Origin: Kribbella albertanoniae
Lineage (GTDB): Bacteria; Actinomycetota; Actinomycetes; Propionibacteriales; Kribbellaceae
NCBI RefSeq assembly: GCF_004348455.1
Contig: NZ_SMKA01000012.1
Location: 16,022-80,021 of the forward strand
Length of the DNA stretch: 64,000 nt
Direction: 5' to 3'
In this document: positions 8,438-17,255 of the stretch, piece after piece
Numbering within the stretch: the stretch's first letter is position 1
Layout: each line of letters opens with the position of its first letter
Program-made: the position numbers and the translations under genes
Notes under the pieces: generated by a model
What the model was told of the DNA's origin: nothing
The model's database searches: none
Seen by the model: the letters and a program-made list of their open reading frames with translations, nothing else

Positions 8438-9805
8438 GTGCACACGGCCGCCATCATGCGTCGGTTCGGGCCTGATCCCGACAACTGGGTACGCCCTACG
8501 TCCGCCGATCACGATGTGGTCGTGGTCGGTGCGGGACAGGCCGGACTCGGCATCGGATTCGCACTGCGCCGGGCCGGGATCGGCCGTTCTACTGTCATCG
8601 ACGCAGCGGCACCTGGCGAGACAGGCAGCTGGACGACCACCGCACGGATGCACACGCTGCGCACACCGAAGATCTGGCCACAGCCGGAGTACGGATATTC
8701 CGAACTGAGCTTCCGGGCCTGGTATGAACGCCTCCACGGCCAGGCCGCCTACGACCTCGTCGAGAACATCCCACGGACCGTCTGGGCGCAGTACGTCGCC
8801 TGGTTCGGACGCACCGTCGAGGTTCCCGTTCGCCACCACACCCGATTGGTGGGCGTCGCCCCAGCGTCCGACCACCTAGTCCTCCGGCTTGCGGTGACCG
8901 GTACCGACGGCCAGGCAGAGGATCGGGTCGAGACGACTCGACGACTGGTACTGGCCACGGGCGTCGAGGGCACCGGAGGCCCCGCGCTGCCGCCGTACTT
9001 CCGCGCACTTCCCGCGCACCTGGCCGCCCACACCGGCGATCGCATCGACTTCACCCAGTTCAGAGGCGGGAACGTCGCCGTACTGGGAGCTGGTTCCTCC
9101 GCTCTGGACGCCGCGGCCGTGGCGCTGGAAGCCGGCGCCCAACAGGTCCATGTTTTCACCCGCCGATCCGAACTCATCGTTCACGGACCAAGCCGCAATA
9201 TCGGGCGCAACATCGGCGCCAAGGAGAACTTTCACCGGCGCGACGACGCCGATCGATGGAGAGCCCAAGTCCTGGCAGCCCGCGCCGGACGAAGTTGCAC
9301 GCAGGAGTCCTTGGCGCGAGCCATGGCCTTTCCCGGGTTCCGGATCCATCTGTCGGCGCCGTGGCGGCACGCGCGAGCCGACGGCGGCAAGGTCCGGGTC
9401 GACGCGGCCGACGGCTCACACGTCTTCGACTTCGTCGTTGCCGGGACGGGCTATCAGTACGATCCACGAACCCGGCCCGAACTGGCCGAGATCGCCCCGC
9501 ACATCGCCTTGTGGGGAGACCGGTACAAACCGCCGGCCGAGCTCGCCCATGAGGGTCTGGCCTGCGTTCCCTACCTCGGCCCTGGCTATGAGCTCGTCGG
9601 AAAGGAGCCGGGCAGCTTCGTCGGACGCATTCATGCCTTCTCCGCGGCAGCCGGTCTCAGCTTCGGAATTCCCGCGGGAGACGCCCAGAGCCTGGCGACC
9701 GGGATCCCTCGACTGGTCGACGCGCTGGGTCGAGAACTGTTCTTCGAGGACCAGCGCCATCTGGAGCCGGTGAGGGCTCCAGATGGCGTGACTCTCAGCC
9801 CTTGA
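8438..9805 (+). CDS. FAD-dependent oxidoreductase (flavin monooxygenase-like)
   Basis: 455 residues from GTG 8438, preceded by GGGAGG. Two Rossmann nucleotide-binding motifs are visible: VVVGAGQAGLGIG near residue 30 for FAD and VAVLGAGSSALDAA near residue 210 for NAD(P). The spacing and the late GTGYQYDP motif are those of class B-like flavin monooxygenases or SidA/CzcO-type proteins. It lies 66 bp behind the racemase, so it may oxidise a ring substrate of the same pathway. The 3' end overlaps the convergent M14 peptidase gene by 11 bp. Confidence 0.82.
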   Translation: MHTAAIMRRFGPDPDNWVRPTSADHDVVVVGAGQAGLGIGFALRRAGIGRSTVIDAAAPGETGSWTTTARMHTLRTPKIWPQPEYGYSELSFRAWYERLHGQAAYDLVENIPRTVWAQYVAWFGRTVEVPVRHHTRLVGVAPASDHLVLRLAVTGTDGQAEDRVETTRRLVLATGVEGTGGPALPPYFRALPAHLAAHTGDRIDFTQFRGGNVAVLGAGSSALDAAAVALEAGAQQVHVFTRRSELIVHGPSRNIGRNIGAKENFHRRDDADRWRAQVLAARAGRSCTQESLARAMAFPGFRIHLSAPWRHARADGGKVRVDAADGSHVFDFVVAGTGYQYDPRTRPELAEIAPHIALWGDRYKPPAELAHEGLACVPYLGPGYELVGKEPGSFVGRIHAFSAAAGLSFGIPAGDAQSLATGIPRLVDALGRELFFEDQRHLEPVRAPDGVTLSP

Positions 9806-11876
9806 AGCGGAGGCAGGGGTCGCCGACCCAGACCGTCTTACCGCGGTCGACGGTGACGTCACGGGTACCGAGGAGCTTGCCGCCCTTGGTGTAGCAGCTC
9901 AGCTTCCAGCTCTCCTTGACACCCGTGTACGACGCGGGCGTGGGCGGAGCGAACTCGACCGAGCCGGTCCAGTCGGCCGTCTCGCCGCCGTCGAAGTTCT
10001 CCACCTGGACCGTGTACTGGCCGGGTACCGGGTCGAGCAGAACAGCGACCTCCGGGTCGGCCAGCGACGCCGCCTGCGCGACCCGCTTGCCGTCCGGCCC
10101 GTAGATGTAGACGTCCCAGTCGACGTCCGGTTTGTTCCAGCCGATCTTGATCGAGGCCTTGCCGTTGTCGGCCTCCGGCGGCGCCTTGATCGTGAACGTC
10201 GCCGTCTCGGCCTGGCCCTTGACCGGAATCCCGGCCGGGTTGGTCAACGTGACCGAGGGCTGGGTCGGTGCGACCGGGTCGCGGCCCCAACGGCCGGCGA
10301 CGTACGGGCGGGTCGACGGGTTGACCGACCACCTGAACGGGCCGAGGCCGGTGGTCAGCGTCGACTCGAGCTTGTCGGTGTAGATGATCGGATCCTTCGC
10401 CGTACCGTCCGGCTGGACCACCGGCGAGGTCGGCGTCTGGAACGTCTTCGCGATCTTCAGCGTCCGGCCCGGTGCGGTCGCGCCGAGGAGGGTCGAGTGC
10501 AGCTTGGCGTTCCCGGCGGCCTCGCTCATCGTCATGAGGGCCTCGCGGTTACCGCCCGCACCAGGCGCCGGTGCCGGCGTCTGGCCGAGGTAGTGCGCGA
10601 TGACCCCGTCGGCGTACGGCGGATGGAACGACGAGCCGATCTCGAACGTGAACCCGAGGCCACCGGTTGCCCAGTAGCTCCAGTCCTCGGTCGAACCAGT
10701 GGTGTCGTACAACTGGTAGCTCGGCTGGTTGGTGTAGCCGTTGTCCGACGCCAGCGATGCTCCCAGAGCCTTGTAGACCGGCTCGTCCGGGGGCGCGCCC
10801 ACGGCCATGACGCCCGGCGGACGCAGGATCAGGTTCCCGAAGGTGTGCAGCGTGACCAGGCCGGTCACCTGGCGGTTGGAGACAACCCAGCGGACGTTCT
10901 GCACCTCGGGCAGGATGGACGGCCCGTCACCGCGGTAGGTCTCACTGCGGTAGTTGGTGCTTGCGCCCGGTCCACCCCAGAAGCCCGGGTAGTTCCGGTT
11001 GGGGTCGGTACCACGCTGCACGCCCTGCGGGTTGTTGCCGCAGTCGCCGCCGAGCTCCTCGGGCAGCGTCTTGGCCGTCGCCTCACACGACTTACGCTTC
11101 ATCTCGTAATCGAACTTGCTGAAGTCACCCTTGGGCGCGGCCTCGCGTGAGGTGTTGTAGCCGTCGGCGTTGATGATCGGTACGACGATGGTGCGCGTCT
11201 TCTGCACGATCGACGTGATCCGCTTGTTCTTGCCGTAGTTCTTGGTGAGATCGAAGGCGTACTCGATCGCGGTCTCCGCCGACGGCCACTCGCGTGCGTG
11301 GTGCGCGCCCATCAGGAAGAAGACGGGTTTGCCGTCGGTCACGTTCTGCGGGTTGGTGGTGATCTCGACACCCCGGACCGTGCGGCCCTCGCCGGTCTTG
11401 TAGGGCAGCGTGATCGGCTTGACCAGCTTCGGGTACTTCTTGGCCAGCAGCGTCAGATCCGCCTCGTAGTCGGCCAGCCGACGGTACGTGTCGCGCCCGC
11501 TGGGCAGCGGCGAGACAGTGGTCCTGGCCGCATACGCGGCGTCCTTGGCCCGGTCGAGACGGTTCTGCTCCTCGACGTCGGCAACCTTGACGGTCCACTC
11601 ATAGCCGGCGGACTTCAGCAGGTTCCGCTCGCGGGCATCCCCGGCGAACACCGTGACGGAGTCCGCGTCGGCCTGCTCGGTGACGTCGAAACCGAGTTTG
11701 AGCAGCTTCTCCTTATCGGCGCGGGTCGGCGTACTCACGTCGAGCAGTTGCGATCTGTTGTCCGGTGGCGGATCAGCCTGGGCCGGGGCGGGCAGCCCCG
11801 ACAACCCGGCGACGACCGCGGCGACGGCGACCGCGCAACCCACCACGGCTGAGCCACGGCGCATGGTCCAGTTCAT
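9795..11876 (-). CDS. Secreted M14 family zinc carboxypeptidase
   Basis: 693 residues from ATG 11876, with a signal peptide (MRRGSAVVG then a hydrophobic core to PAQA). Zinc site: HAREWPSAE supplies the His and Glu of HxxE and GLVTLHTFGN the second His. The catalytic Glu lies in LGFTFEIGSSF. A DPNRNYPGFWGG block contains the substrate-binding Asn-Arg. The C-terminal 150 residues form a beta-rich domain like bacterial pre-peptidase modules (WDVYIYGPDGKRV). It should trim C-terminal residues from extracellular peptides. The open frame extends far upstream, but only this start gives a signal peptide. Confidence 0.92.
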   Translation of the reverse strand: MNWTMRRGSAVVGCAVAVAAVVAGLSGLPAPAQADPPPDNRSQLLDVSTPTRADKEKLLKLGFDVTEQADADSVTVFAGDARERNLLKSAGYEWTVKVADVEEQNRLDRAKDAAYAARTTVSPLPSGRDTYRRLADYEADLTLLAKKYPKLVKPITLPYKTGEGRTVRGVEITTNPQNVTDGKPVFFLMGAHHAREWPSAETAIEYAFDLTKNYGKNKRITSIVQKTRTIVVPIINADGYNTSREAAPKGDFSKFDYEMKRKSCEATAKTLPEELGGDCGNNPQGVQRGTDPNRNYPGFWGGPGASTNYRSETYRGDGPSILPEVQNVRWVVSNRQVTGLVTLHTFGNLILRPPGVMAVGAPPDEPVYKALGASLASDNGYTNQPSYQLYDTTGSTEDWSYWATGGLGFTFEIGSSFHPPYADGVIAHYLGQTPAPAPGAGGNREALMTMSEAAGNAKLHSTLLGATAPGRTLKIAKTFQTPTSPVVQPDGTAKDPIIYTDKLESTLTTGLGPFRWSVNPSTRPYVAGRWGRDPVAPTQPSVTLTNPAGIPVKGQAETATFTIKAPPEADNGKASIKIGWNKPDVDWDVYIYGPDGKRVAQAASLADPEVAVLLDPVPGQYTVQVENFDGGETADWTGSVEFAPPTPASYTGVKESWKLSCYTKGGKLLGTRDVTVDRGKTVWVGDPCLRFKG

Positions 11877-12035
11877 TTCGGGCGTACCCCCACTCTGTCG
11901 CACCGCGGGCGGCAGGCTGCCTGTCAGGCGGCGCGGTGCGACTCGTCCGCACATGCTCACCCGGGACGGAGCCGAAGTCGAGCGGATTCGCCAGATCTGC
12001 GGCTTCTTCTGGGGTGGTGAAGACCTGGTTGAGCC

Positions 12036-13010
12036 GTGAGAATCAGGCCCGTGATCCGGATCCATTTCACCGCGGCAGACGTTGGGCGTGTGACGTTCCT
12101 CCCCGAGCCCGAACCGCTTCGGCAGACGGCGCTGGCGGCTCGCGCGCTCGGTCCTGGTCAGACATCCTCCACGGCTCGGCGGTGGCGGCGGGCGGCCGGG
12201 AGCCGGGTCCGGCCGGCAATGACCCCGCTGTTCAAGCTGATCTCGCCGACCGGGCAGTTTCCGGGCTTCCTCACACCGCCTGTGGACAGAGCCGGGCTGG
12301 AGCCGGCGATCGAGTGTCTGCTGGAGACACCGGCAGACTTGATTCGCGCCGAGCTCGAACCACACCTGCCGGCTGAGATTCATCCCTACATGCGAGCGCT
12401 GCTGCGTGGCCGGGCCGATGCGCGTCGAGCGCTGGGCGGCGCCGTACGCGAGTTCCACCGGCTCGTACTTGGACCGTCTGCGATCGACCTTGGGCGCATT
12501 CACGCGGCCGATCTGGCCATCCGCTCGCGGACGGTCCTGACCGCCGGTAGCGAAGAGCTTCTGGCGACTCTGCACCCGAAGGTCAGCTGGCAGGACGGCA
12601 TCCTCAGTTTCTCGATGCCGTTCGAGCATGACGTGAAGTTGGCCGGCCGCGGCCTGCGGCTCTGTCCGTCGCCTTTCGTCTCGGAGTGCCTGATCTTCGA
12701 TGAGCCCGGAGTCGTTCCGCTGCTCGTCTACCCAGCTGTCGCCCTGCCCGTGGTGGATCCGGCCGAACGAGACTCGGCCGATGCCCTGGCCGAGCTCCTT
12801 GGGCGCACCCGCGCTGCCGTCCTGCGAACCCTCGCCGCCCCCGCCGGCACCAGCCAGTTGGCCCGTCGGCTCAACATTTCCAACGCCTCAGCCTCCGAGC
12901 ACGCTCGCGTCCTCAGGACCGCCGGCCTACTGACCACCGACCGATCTCGTGGCACTGCGCACCACTCGCTCACCCCTGTGGCCATCCAGCTGCTCAGCAT
13001 GGACGGCTAA
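12036..13010 (+). CDS. Winged helix-turn-helix (ArsR-like) regulator
   Basis: 324 residues from GTG 12036; GTG 12051 is an alternative. Residues about 250-320 form an ArsR-type winged helix (TSQLARRLNISNASASEHARVLRTAGLLTT). The long N-terminal part, of the kind common in actinomycete one-component regulators, is without recognised ligand residues. Divergent from the M14 peptidase gene across about 160 bp that might hold a shared operator; none was recognised. Its end overlaps the next, convergent gene by 4 bp. Confidence 0.75.
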   Translation: MRIRPVIRIHFTAADVGRVTFLPEPEPLRQTALAARALGPGQTSSTARRWRRAAGSRVRPAMTPLFKLISPTGQFPGFLTPPVDRAGLEPAIECLLETPADLIRAELEPHLPAEIHPYMRALLRGRADARRALGGAVREFHRLVLGPSAIDLGRIHAADLAIRSRTVLTAGSEELLATLHPKVSWQDGILSFSMPFEHDVKLAGRGLRLCPSPFVSECLIFDEPGVVPLLVYPAVALPVVDPAERDSADALAELLGRTRAAVLRTLAAPAGTSQLARRLNISNASASEHARVLRTAGLLTTDRSRGTAHHSLTPVAIQLLSMDG

Positions 13011-13933
13011 CGCAGATCTGGTACGACGGAAACCGTGTACGGCGGGGTGCCCGGGGCTCGGTCGAGCTGGCTGTTCACCCACAGCAGGCGGCCGCGATCT
13101 CGCGCGATCGTGGTCGGGGTTGCTCCGGCCTCGCCCGGTGCCGAATCAGCGAGGATCGTGGCCTTGGACCACGTGCGGTCGAGCCGGGCCAGTCGGGTGA
13201 CATATCGGCCGTTGCCCGCGTTGTGAACGACGTACAGACGATGTCCCTCGAGCAGGTATCCGTCGCCCGAGAGAATCCCGTCGGCCTCGACCGGCCGTAC
13301 CGCGCGCGACGCGATGTCGACGCGATAGGTGAGGTCCTGACCTTGTTCGCCGACGAGCAAGGTCCGGCCGTCGGGAGTGCCGACGATGCCGTTCAGGAAG
13401 TACGGCTTCGGACTGATCCGGTCACGCGTGATCCAGGGCTTGAGCTCCCCCAGCCCGTGCCGAGTCAGGGAAGCGCGCCAGATCTGGTTGTGCGCGGAAT
13501 CGGTGACGTAGACGGCGTCCTCGGTGAACGCGAAGTCGTTCAGGAACGAGCCTTCCGCTGCCGGACGTGACGCCAGCAATCGGCCACGAGCGTCGTACTG
13601 GAAGAGCCGTCCGGTGCTCGCGCCGGCGACGAGGATCCGGCCCCAGCGATCCACATGTACGCCGGTCGCCCGGGTGCGGCCGTCGGACCCGGCCGGCAGA
13701 AACAGCTGGAGCCGGGCGCTCCGCACGGATCCCCGATAGACCGCGCCCGTCCCGACACTCGTGACGTAGATGGTGCCGTCCCGCGTGACCTCGATCCCCT
13801 CGGGCGTATCCCCCGGCGTGTCCGAAACGACGTACGTCGAGGGCCGGTGCGGCTCGTTCCAGGGTCGCGCGGCCGCCGTCGTGGAGGTCGTCAACGTGAT
13901 CACCAGAACTGCAAGAACGATGAGTCTTTTCAT
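13007..13933 (-). CDS. Secreted six-bladed beta-propeller (SMP-30/NHL-like) protein
   Basis: 308 residues from ATG 13933, which gives MKR followed by a hydrophobic signal core ending near AAA. The mature part shows repeated blades with the turn pattern PEGIEVTRDGTIYVTS, ATGVHVDRWGRILVAG, LNDFAFTEDAVYVTDS and LNGIVGTPDGRTLLVGEQG, as in SMP-30/gluconolactonase-like proteins. The enzymatic activity is not certain; many such secreted propellers are lactonases or binding proteins. A small frameshifted gene lies just upstream on the same strand. Confidence 0.8.
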   Translation of the reverse strand: MKRLIVLAVLVITLTTSTTAAARPWNEPHRPSTYVVSDTPGDTPEGIEVTRDGTIYVTSVGTGAVYRGSVRSARLQLFLPAGSDGRTRATGVHVDRWGRILVAGASTGRLFQYDARGRLLASRPAAEGSFLNDFAFTEDAVYVTDSAHNQIWRASLTRHGLGELKPWITRDRISPKPYFLNGIVGTPDGRTLLVGEQGQDLTYRVDIASRAVRPVEADGILSGDGYLLEGHRLYVVHNAGNGRYVTRLARLDRTWSKATILADSAPGEAGATPTTIARDRGRLLWVNSQLDRAPGTPPYTVSVVPDLR

Positions 13934-13999
13934 CCGCCCAGCCTCGATTCCCCCTCGGCGCCCGACCACCGCTTTCGGCCCAGCCCGAAGGGAAACGAA

Positions 14000-14749
14000 T
14001 TACGTGGTCACAAGGGTTGTCTCGTTGGGGGCGTGCACGACAGTCGCCACACCAGACGTCGCTGGTGCACAGAGGCCCGTTGGTCGTGGAGTCCTCGCTG
14101 CCGCCGGACGAACTGCAGACGGTCACTTTGTGGTCGCTGATGAGATCGAACTGCGCGACCCCGGACGCGATCGTGAACGTCTTGTCAATGGGTGTCCAGT
14201 TGTCACCCGGGTCGTCCAGCCGCTTGGACGTCAGCGCGCTGGTGTCGAACGTCCGGGTCCAGGACGGCATCGGCTCACTGACAGCAAGGTAGGAGCCGTA
14301 GTCGACGAACCAGGTGTTCGACGACGCCGGTGAACCGGTCGGGTCAGGACGCCGGCCAGCCGCGTAGAGCTTGCAACTGACATTGCCGGAGCTCTGCGAA
14401 ATGAAGACGAAGCGCGGGGTCAGAGTGATGGTCTGCCCACGCTGGACGTTCATGTTCGCACCGACCTGCTGGCTACCGGTTCCTGCACAGATGATCGAAG
14501 CCTGTGCCATCAGGAGCGGGTCGGAGGTGCCGGTGCCCTGCTTGGCGAGCACGTTGGACGTGATGTAGCGACGCTCACCTGCGCTCGCCCAGAAGTTCGC
14601 CTCGAAAACCTGGACGAGGCGGCTCTCGTCGTACGCCGGAACGGTTCGGGTTCCCTCGCTGCCGATGGTTTCGATCTTCTGGTCGGTCGGCGGGGTCGCG
14701 GTGGCCGGGCCGGCCCGGTTGCCGTCACCAGGAGGTTCAGTCGTCTCAT
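14000..14749 (-). pseudogene. Frameshifted secreted-protein gene, family unknown
   Basis: A coherent protein-like reading runs from about 14740 (TDQKIETIGSEGTRTVPAYD) through IICAGTGSQQVGAN and NTWFVDYGSYLAV to CTSDV near 14058. It has no usable start: the ATG at 14749 is in another frame and gives no signal peptide. At the 3' end a one-base shift near 14055 would restore the ending VATVVHAPNETTLVTT and a TAA at 14000-14002. Two defects suggest a decayed gene, although sequencing error at the 3' shift cannot be excluded. It would encode a secreted beta-rich protein of about 240 residues. I do not recognise the family. Confidence 0.5.
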
Positions 14750-14865
14750 ACCCGGATCGGGATGACTGTTCTCGTTTTCAGGTATCGATGAGGACGACGA
14801 CGACGGGTTCGACCGATGCTGAGTTCCACGGAGTTTCCGTCCAGGGAGAGGAGCGAAGGGGAACC

Positions 14866-16149
14866 GTGGGTGATCAAGAGAACCGCGACTGGATCGCGCC
14901 GAGGCCTCACGGTCGGCGGCGTTTCCTGAAACTGGCTGGTGCGGGGATCCCTGCCGTGGCGGGCGTCTCGGGTGCACCGATGGCCCAGGGGGCCACTCAG
15001 CCCCGGACGAGACCGTCGGGTGACGTGCGACGGGTGGTCGTTTTTCATCTGGACTCGCTCCACCATGAGGCCCCCGAGCGGCTCGGTCTGGTGAACTTCC
15101 AGCGAATCGCCGAGCGGGGCACCCGAGTGGACAAGGCGCTCACCATCGCTCCGTGGCATCCCACCGTCAGCGGCTTCTGGCCGCTGTCCACAACGTCGTT
15201 CCCGAACCCCACCACGTTCGCGGGATCCGTGTTTCTGCGGCCATGGCAGAAACAGCGTTACCTCCAGCACAGCTTCGCGGGCTACACGGCGCATATCGCC
15301 AACAGTCAGGCGTACCGTTCGCTCAATCCTGGCTTCGATTTCACCCGGCTCGACGACGAGGACAGCGATGAGGACAACGTCCGGCTGGGACTGCGTCAGC
15401 TGAGCGAACACCGGCACCTGACCTTCATGCGGCTACTGCTGCAGGACACCAACGCCGTGAGCCAGCAGGTCGCCAACGCGCCGGCAGGGGAACCCTGGGC
15501 CCGCGACATCTACGGCAAGGGCTCGCCCTATCCGCAGGTGGTGCGCAGAGCGGACGCGTTGCTGGGAACGTTCCTCGACGGACTGCGGCGAATGGGCATC
15601 GCGGACGACACCCTGCTAGTCGTGCTCGCCGACGGGCAGTCGCGCTACGGCTGGCATCCGGTGCAGGCGGAGGACTCCTGGCGTCTTCCGCTCGTTTTCG
15701 CCGGGCCGGGTGTCGCGAGAGGGCGAGTCGTCGACTACGCCGAGAACATCGACATCGCCCCCACGATCGCCGCTCTGGCCGGGGTTCCCGCGCCGAACGA
15801 GAACGGGGGATCCGGCCGGGTACTCGACGAGGTACGCACGGCGAACGTCTCGAGGCCCGACGTGCCGCGCCGCATCGAGCGGATCAACCGGCAGATCGTG
15901 GAGTACCTCCGCCTGGAAGGGTGGATGCGGGTCCACGCCCGGTCATACCCGTACGTCGATGCGCGGCTGATGGCCGCGCACAACGGCCTGCTGACCGAGG
16001 CGCAGTTCTGGAGTCTCGACCGGATCGACGAGTGGCCCCAGGCCGGGTCGCTGGACCGGATGCTCCAGGACAACCAACACGCTCTCGCCTTCCTGCACGA
16101 GGCGCTCCGGGAATCCGGCGCACCCCCGCTGCCTGCCGCTCAGGGCTAG
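14866..16149 (+). CDS. Tat-exported alkaline phosphatase/sulfatase-fold protein
   Basis: 427 residues from GTG 14866, preceded by a strong purine-rich GGAGAGGAG. The N-terminus has a twin-arginine signal (GRRRFLKLAGAG). The body resembles the alkaline phosphatase/sulfatase superfamily: a first metal-binding Asp in VVVFHLDSL, a candidate nucleophile Thr in TIAPWHPTVSG, LLVVLADGQ, and the late IDIAPTIAALAGVP block. The usual ADHG metal motif reads ADGQ, so one expected His is absent and activity on phosphate or sulfate esters is uncertain. The gene ends 4 bp before a convergent LysR gene. Confidence 0.72.
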   Translation: MGDQENRDWIAPRPHGRRRFLKLAGAGIPAVAGVSGAPMAQGATQPRTRPSGDVRRVVVFHLDSLHHEAPERLGLVNFQRIAERGTRVDKALTIAPWHPTVSGFWPLSTTSFPNPTTFAGSVFLRPWQKQRYLQHSFAGYTAHIANSQAYRSLNPGFDFTRLDDEDSDEDNVRLGLRQLSEHRHLTFMRLLLQDTNAVSQQVANAPAGEPWARDIYGKGSPYPQVVRRADALLGTFLDGLRRMGIADDTLLVVLADGQSRYGWHPVQAEDSWRLPLVFAGPGVARGRVVDYAENIDIAPTIAALAGVPAPNENGGSGRVLDEVRTANVSRPDVPRRIERINRQIVEYLRLEGWMRVHARSYPYVDARLMAAHNGLLTEAQFWSLDRIDEWPQAGSLDRMLQDNQHALAFLHEALRESGAPPLPAAQG

Positions 16150-16152
16150 GGA

Positions 16153-17049
16153 TCAGCGCACGCCGGTGACATCGCGGGCCATCGCGACGAAGTTCGCGAC
16201 GACCGGCGACAGGCGGGTCTTCGGCGCCGCCAAGGCCAGCTCAACCAGCGTCGTAGCTGGGCTCAGCTTGACGAAGACGGTCCCGAAGCCGGTGAGGGCC
16301 GCAACGGAACCCGGCACGATGCTGACCCCACAACCCGCGGCGACCAGCCCCACGATGGTCTGCATCTGCACCGCCTCTTGCACCACCGCGGGCTCGAAGC
16401 CGGCTGCGCGGCACAGCGCGGAGACACGATCGTGGAGTCCCGGGCCGAGGTGCCGCGGAAACAGTACGAAAGACTCACCGGCCAGCAGCTTCACGGGTAT
16501 CCGCTCCCGGGCCGCCAACCGGTGTCCCTTGGGCAAAGCGACGACCAACGGCTCCCGCGAGATCGGTATGACGTCGAGCTCGGCGTCGGCGGGCGCGGGC
16601 AACGGCGGACGCACGAAGCCCACGTCCAGAGTGCGGTTCCGCAGACGCTCCAGCTGGCCTGCCGTCGGCAGTTCGGCGAATCGCACGGTGACATCCGGAT
16701 ACCGGGCCCGGTAAGGGCCCAGCACGGCCGGGAGTGGGTGCAGCGCGGCGGACCCGACCATTCCGACGACGAGTTCGCCGATGTCGCCGCGTCCCGCCGA
16801 CCGCGCGCGTGTGCACGCGGAATCCACCAGGGACAGCGACTCGCGAGCGTCGGCCACGAACACCTCGCCGGCAGCTGTGAGCCGCACGTGACGGGTGTCA
16901 CGCTCGAACAGCACGACGCCGAGCTCGGTCTCCAACGCCTTGACGGCCTGGCTCAACGGCGGCTGCGCGATGCCGAGCTCCACCGCCGCACGACCGAAAT
17001 GCAGATGGTCGGCGACGGCGACAGCAGCGCGCAGATGCCTCAGCTCCAC
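16153..17049 (-). CDS. LysR family transcriptional regulator
   Basis: 298 residues from GTG 17049, chosen because the product then starts VELRHLRAAVAVADHLHFGRAA as family members do; an ATG 33 bases upstream is possible. The N-terminal HTH reads AVELGIAQPPLSQAVKALETELGVVLFERDTR. The rest is the two-lobed periplasmic-binding-like effector domain (IGELVVGMVGSAAL, GCGVSIVPGSV). No divergent partner gene is present: upstream lies a gene remnant and the histidine kinase 3' end, so its target is unclear. Confidence 0.9.
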   Translation of the reverse strand: MELRHLRAAVAVADHLHFGRAAVELGIAQPPLSQAVKALETELGVVLFERDTRHVRLTAAGEVFVADARESLSLVDSACTRARSAGRGDIGELVVGMVGSAALHPLPAVLGPYRARYPDVTVRFAELPTAGQLERLRNRTLDVGFVRPPLPAPADAELDVIPISREPLVVALPKGHRLAARERIPVKLLAGESFVLFPRHLGPGLHDRVSALCRAAGFEPAVVQEAVQMQTIVGLVAAGCGVSIVPGSVAALTGFGTVFVKLSPATTLVELALAAPKTRLSPVVANFVAMARDVTGVR

Positions 17050-17096
17050 ACCGCGAGAATACAAGCCGGCTATGACCGGCACTTCGCCGCTGACGC

Positions 17097-17255
17097 CTAG
17101 GTGGTCACGTGGGCCACGCCTGGTCTGCCGTTCTCGACGTGGATGCTGGCCTGGGTCTTCACCGGGGCGCCGGGGGCGTTGACGAACGGGACGACGCGGT
17201 AGTCGGTGCGCATCTCGTCGCGGCCGAGGTGGCAGACCTGGTAGCCGCGCTGGGC
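17097..17255 (-). pseudogene. 3' remnant of a PhoD-like alkaline phosphatase gene
   Basis: One minus-strand frame reads GYQVCHLGRDEMRTDYRVV then FVNAPGAPVKTQASIHVENGRPG and stops with TAG at 17097-17099. This is the conserved C-terminal strand region of PhoD-family phosphodiesterases. Nothing of the rest of phoD is present: upstream the frame dissolves into the histidine kinase gene. A deletion appears to have joined the kinase gene to the last 50 codons of phoD. Family assignment rests on memory of the C-terminal motif. Confidence 0.55.

Noticed and set aside
9795..12629. Extension of the M14 peptidase frame to a 944-residue protein
   Set aside because: Sequence before ATG 11876 is low-complexity and would bury the signal peptide; the shorter start was used.
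14665..14865. ATG 14665 as start of the Tat-exported phosphatase-fold protein
   Set aside because: It would place 67 non-conserved residues before the twin-arginine signal; GTG 14866 has a strong ribosome binding site.
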